A DNA stretch of 64,000 nucleotides from Orlajensenia sp037404875. GTDB taxonomy: Bacteria > Actinomycetota > Actinomycetes > Actinomycetales > Microbacteriaceae. The notes beneath the pieces were generated by a model that saw only the letters and a program-made list of their open reading frames with translations, ran no database searches and was not told where the DNA came from. Below, piece after piece: positions 61,851 to 64,000 of the stretch. The stretch spans positions 1 through 64,000 of the forward strand of contig NZ_JBBELO010000003.1 of the NCBI RefSeq assembly GCF_037404875.1, written 5' to 3'. Numbering within the stretch: position 1 is the first letter of the stretch; every line of letters begins with the position of its first letter. Both the position numbers and the translations under genes were made by a program.

Positions 61851-63620
61851 ATGAAGAACACCCAGAAGCCATCGTCGATGCCGGTGCACCGGTATTCGCC
61901 CTACCAGGAGCAGTTCCGCATCGAACTGCCCGATCGCACCTGGCCCGCCGCCCGCATCACGACGGCGCCGCGGTGGTGTGCCGTCGACCTGCGCGATGGA
62001 AACCAGGCCCTGATCGACCCGATGAGCCCAGAGCGCAAGCGGGTGATGTTCGACCTGCTCGTGCGCATGGGCTACAAGGAGATCGAGGTCGGGTTCCCGA
62101 GCGCGAGCCAGACCGACTTCGACTTCGTGCGCAGCCTCATCGAAGAGGACGCCATCCCCGACGACGTCACGATCCAGGTGCTGACGCAGGCGCGTGAGCA
62201 CCTCATCCGCCGTACCTACGAGTCGCTCGTCGGTGCGAAGCAGGCCATCGTGCATCTCTACAACTCGACGAGCATCCTGCAGCGCGACGTGGTCTTCCGC
62301 ACCGATGAAGACGGCATCGTCGACATCGCCCTCAGTGGGGCGCGCATCTGCCGCGAGATGGAGAGCCTGGTTCCGGGAACCGTCGTCTACTACGAGTACT
62401 CGCCCGAGAGCTACACGGGCACGGAACTCGAGTTCGCCGTGCGCATCTGCAACGAGGTTCTCGAGGTCTTCGAGCCGACGCCGGAGCGCAAGGTGATCAT
62501 CAACCTGCCTGCGACCGTCGAGATGGCCACCCCCAACGTCTACGCCGACTCCATCGAGTGGATGAGCCGGCACCTGAACCACCGCGAGAACGTCATCCTC
62601 TCGCTGCACCCGCACAACGACCGCGGAACCGCGATCGCGGCCGCTGAGCTCGGCTACCTGGCCGGCGCGGACCGCATCGAGGGCTGCCTGTTCGGGAACG
62701 GTGAGCGCACGGGCAACGTCGACCTGGTCGCGCTCGGCATCAACCTGTTCACGCAGGGCATCGACCCGCAGATCGACTTCTCGGATCTCGACGAGATCAA
62801 GCGCACGGCCGAGTACTGCAACCAGCTGCCAGTGCACGAGCGCAGCCCGTGGGCGGGGGACCTCGTCTACACGGCGTTCAGCGGATCGCACCAGGACGCC
62901 ATCAAGAAGGGCTTCGAGCGCATGGACGCCGATGCCGAGCATCGCGGCATCCCGGTGGAGCAGCTGGCCTGGGCTGTGCCCTACCTGCCCGTGGATCCCA
63001 AGGATCTCGGCCGCAGCTACGAGGCGGTCATCCGGGTGAACTCCCAGTCGGGCAAGGGCGGCGTCGCCTACCTGCTGAAGACCGACCACGCCCTCGACCT
63101 GCCGCGCAGGCTGCAGATCGAGTTCTCGGGGGTCGTGCAGGCGAAGACGGATGCCGAGGGCGGCGAGGTCTCGAGCGACGACATCTGGCGCAGCTTCCGC
63201 GACGAGTACCTTCCGGCACCGGCGGAGCACCCCGAAGAGAAGTGGGGCCGGTTCGAGCTGCTGTCGGTGCGCACGTCGAGCGAGCTCGACGGCTCGGTGG
63301 CGCTCAGCGTGGGCCTGCGAGACGGCGAGGACCGCGTGCAGGTCGAGGGCAGCGGAAACGGCCCCGTCGACGCGTTCCTCGACGTGTTGCGCCGCGAGGG
63401 TGCCGATATCCGGCTGCTGGACTACTCGGAGCACGCGCTCTCATCGGGCGGCGACGCACTGGCGGCCGCCTACGTCGAGACGGTGGTCGAGGGTCGCACG
63501 CTGTGGGGCGTCGGGATCGATGCCGACATCTCGACGGCGACCCTCAAGGCCGTGATCTCGGCGGTGAACCGGGCCCTGCGCGCCCGCGCGCGCGACCTGG
63601 TGGGCGCCGCCTCCGCCTGA
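61851..63620 (+). CDS. leuA: 2-isopropylmalate synthase
   Basis: A 589-residue enzyme committing 2-ketoisovalerate to leucine synthesis with acetyl-CoA. The TIM barrel (about 40-320) has metal-binding CAVDLRDGNQALIDP and the His-x-His of LHPHNDRGTAIAAAE. A linker leads to the regulatory LeuA_dimer domain (about 430-585), where leucine feedback acts. It is the long form usual in actinobacteria. The ATG at 61851 follows GAGAAG; a TTG at 61812 is possible but would add 13 residues with no homology. The upstream leader predicts attenuation by leucine. Confidence 0.96.
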   Translation: MKNTQKPSSMPVHRYSPYQEQFRIELPDRTWPAARITTAPRWCAVDLRDGNQALIDPMSPERKRVMFDLLVRMGYKEIEVGFPSASQTDFDFVRSLIEEDAIPDDVTIQVLTQAREHLIRRTYESLVGAKQAIVHLYNSTSILQRDVVFRTDEDGIVDIALSGARICREMESLVPGTVVYYEYSPESYTGTELEFAVRICNEVLEVFEPTPERKVIINLPATVEMATPNVYADSIEWMSRHLNHRENVILSLHPHNDRGTAIAAAELGYLAGADRIEGCLFGNGERTGNVDLVALGINLFTQGIDPQIDFSDLDEIKRTAEYCNQLPVHERSPWAGDLVYTAFSGSHQDAIKKGFERMDADAEHRGIPVEQLAWAVPYLPVDPKDLGRSYEAVIRVNSQSGKGGVAYLLKTDHALDLPRRLQIEFSGVVQAKTDAEGGEVSSDDIWRSFRDEYLPAPAEHPEEKWGRFELLSVRTSSELDGSVALSVGLRDGEDRVQVEGSGNGPVDAFLDVLRREGADIRLLDYSEHALSSGGDALAAAYVETVVEGRTLWGVGIDADISTATLKAVISAVNRALRARARDLVGAASA

Positions 63621-63630
63621 TCCGCGGTCA

Positions 63631-64000
63631 TCAGCCGCGACGCCACCGCGTCCACGAGCCGATGGCGCGCTGCTCGGGCAGGCTCCACCCGAACCTGACC
63701 GCGAGCAGACGCAGCAACGCCGTCACGACGACGCCGGCGATCCCGGCGAGGGTGTTGCTGACGCCCGCCGCTGCGAGCGCGACCACGAGAATCGTGCCCG
63801 CCGCGGCCGCGACCGCATAGAGGGAGCCGACGTGCATGAGCGCGATCGGCAGGTTGAGCATCATGTCGCGAAGGATGGATCCGCCGACCGCCGAGACCAC
63901 CCCGATGAAGACGGCCGGCACCACCGGAACGCCGAACGCGAGCGCCTTCGTCGTTCCGATGGCGCCGAACAGCCCGATCGTCACGGCGTCGAGGGCGATG
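63631..64000 (-). CDS. TRIC-type/UPF0126 membrane protein (partial)
   Basis: The C-terminal part of a polytopic protein running off the right edge. The visible residues have three hydrophobic helices and the family blocks LDAVTIGLFGAIGTTKAL, GVVSAVGGSILRDMMLN and HVGSLYAVAAAAGT, which mark one half of the internally duplicated TRIC/UPF0126 cation-channel family (usually 200-220 residues). The reading frame stays open to base 64000, so the start lies outside; an internal start at 63984 would cut a helix. It is convergent with leuA, 10 bases apart. Family members conduct potassium or other cations. Confidence 0.88.
   Translation of the reverse strand, partial: IALDAVTIGLFGAIGTTKALAFGVPVVPAVFIGVVSAVGGSILRDMMLNLPIALMHVGSLYAVAAAAGTILVVALAAAGVSNTLAGIAGVVVTALLRLLAVRFGWSLPEQRAIGSWTRWRRG

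Overview
The window is GC-rich, densely packed actinobacterial chromosome, most likely from a member of the Microbacteriaceae. This rests on gene order (rpiB-nei; hrcA-dnaJ-rsmE-HIT-phoH-ybeY-corC-era; comEA-comEC-holA-rpsT-lepA-hemW), many GTG starts, genes coupled by ATGA/GTGA/TGATG overlaps, several apparently leaderless genes, a CydABCD oxidase, a SCO7613-type membrane protein and strong use of the hexamer GGATGC/GCATCC. I saw no rRNA, tRNA or CRISPR array. Only one gap exceeds 300 bases (51918-52223), and it holds a duplicated palindromic element.

Layout. 1-62 is the end of an IS481-like transposase. 74-2909 holds a thioesterase, then a compact module: a Rieske lipoprotein and a four-helix membrane protein on the minus strand, divergent from an ECF sigma factor and its anti-sigma factor. 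Both promoters carry the same boxes, TGAACC-N16-CGTGTT. 2935-12893 is mainly minus strand: TesB thioesterase, a FAD dehydrogenase, a truncated haemoglobin, an MscS channel and two tandem aminopeptidase N genes, one with a frameshift in a seven-base homopolymer. 12994-18844 carries rpiB, a Nei-type glycosylase, a PaiB-like protein coupled to an amidohydrolase, and a two-component system. 18860-24535 has a 1239-residue membrane protein, an App1-type phosphatase and a TetR regulator. 24737-27922 is an OpuC-type compatible-solute ABC importer.

27947-35095 is a respiratory island: an M56 membrane protease and a BlaI-type repressor face cydABDC, with three CTCTAC-N5-GTAGAG palindromes at exact 22-bp steps between them. 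35112-48799 is housekeeping: pabB, leuS, comEA-comEC-holA, rpsT, lepA, a DUF1990 gene, hemW and two DUF4870 proteins. 48933-56298 is the CIRCE-hrcA-dnaJ cluster through era, interrupted by the two repeat copies upstream of the HIT gene. 56298-60405 is a DesK/DesR-type kinase and regulator with an ABC-FtsX exporter, followed by a secreted GH18 protein. 61740-63620 is leuA behind a 14-residue leader peptide with four consecutive leucine codons. The right edge cuts a TRIC-type channel gene.

The best candidates for something not yet described are the ECF-controlled Rieske/DUF2231 redox module, the BlaI-M56 control of cydABDC through three phased operators, and the duplicated 90-bp three-hairpin element at 51926-52159.
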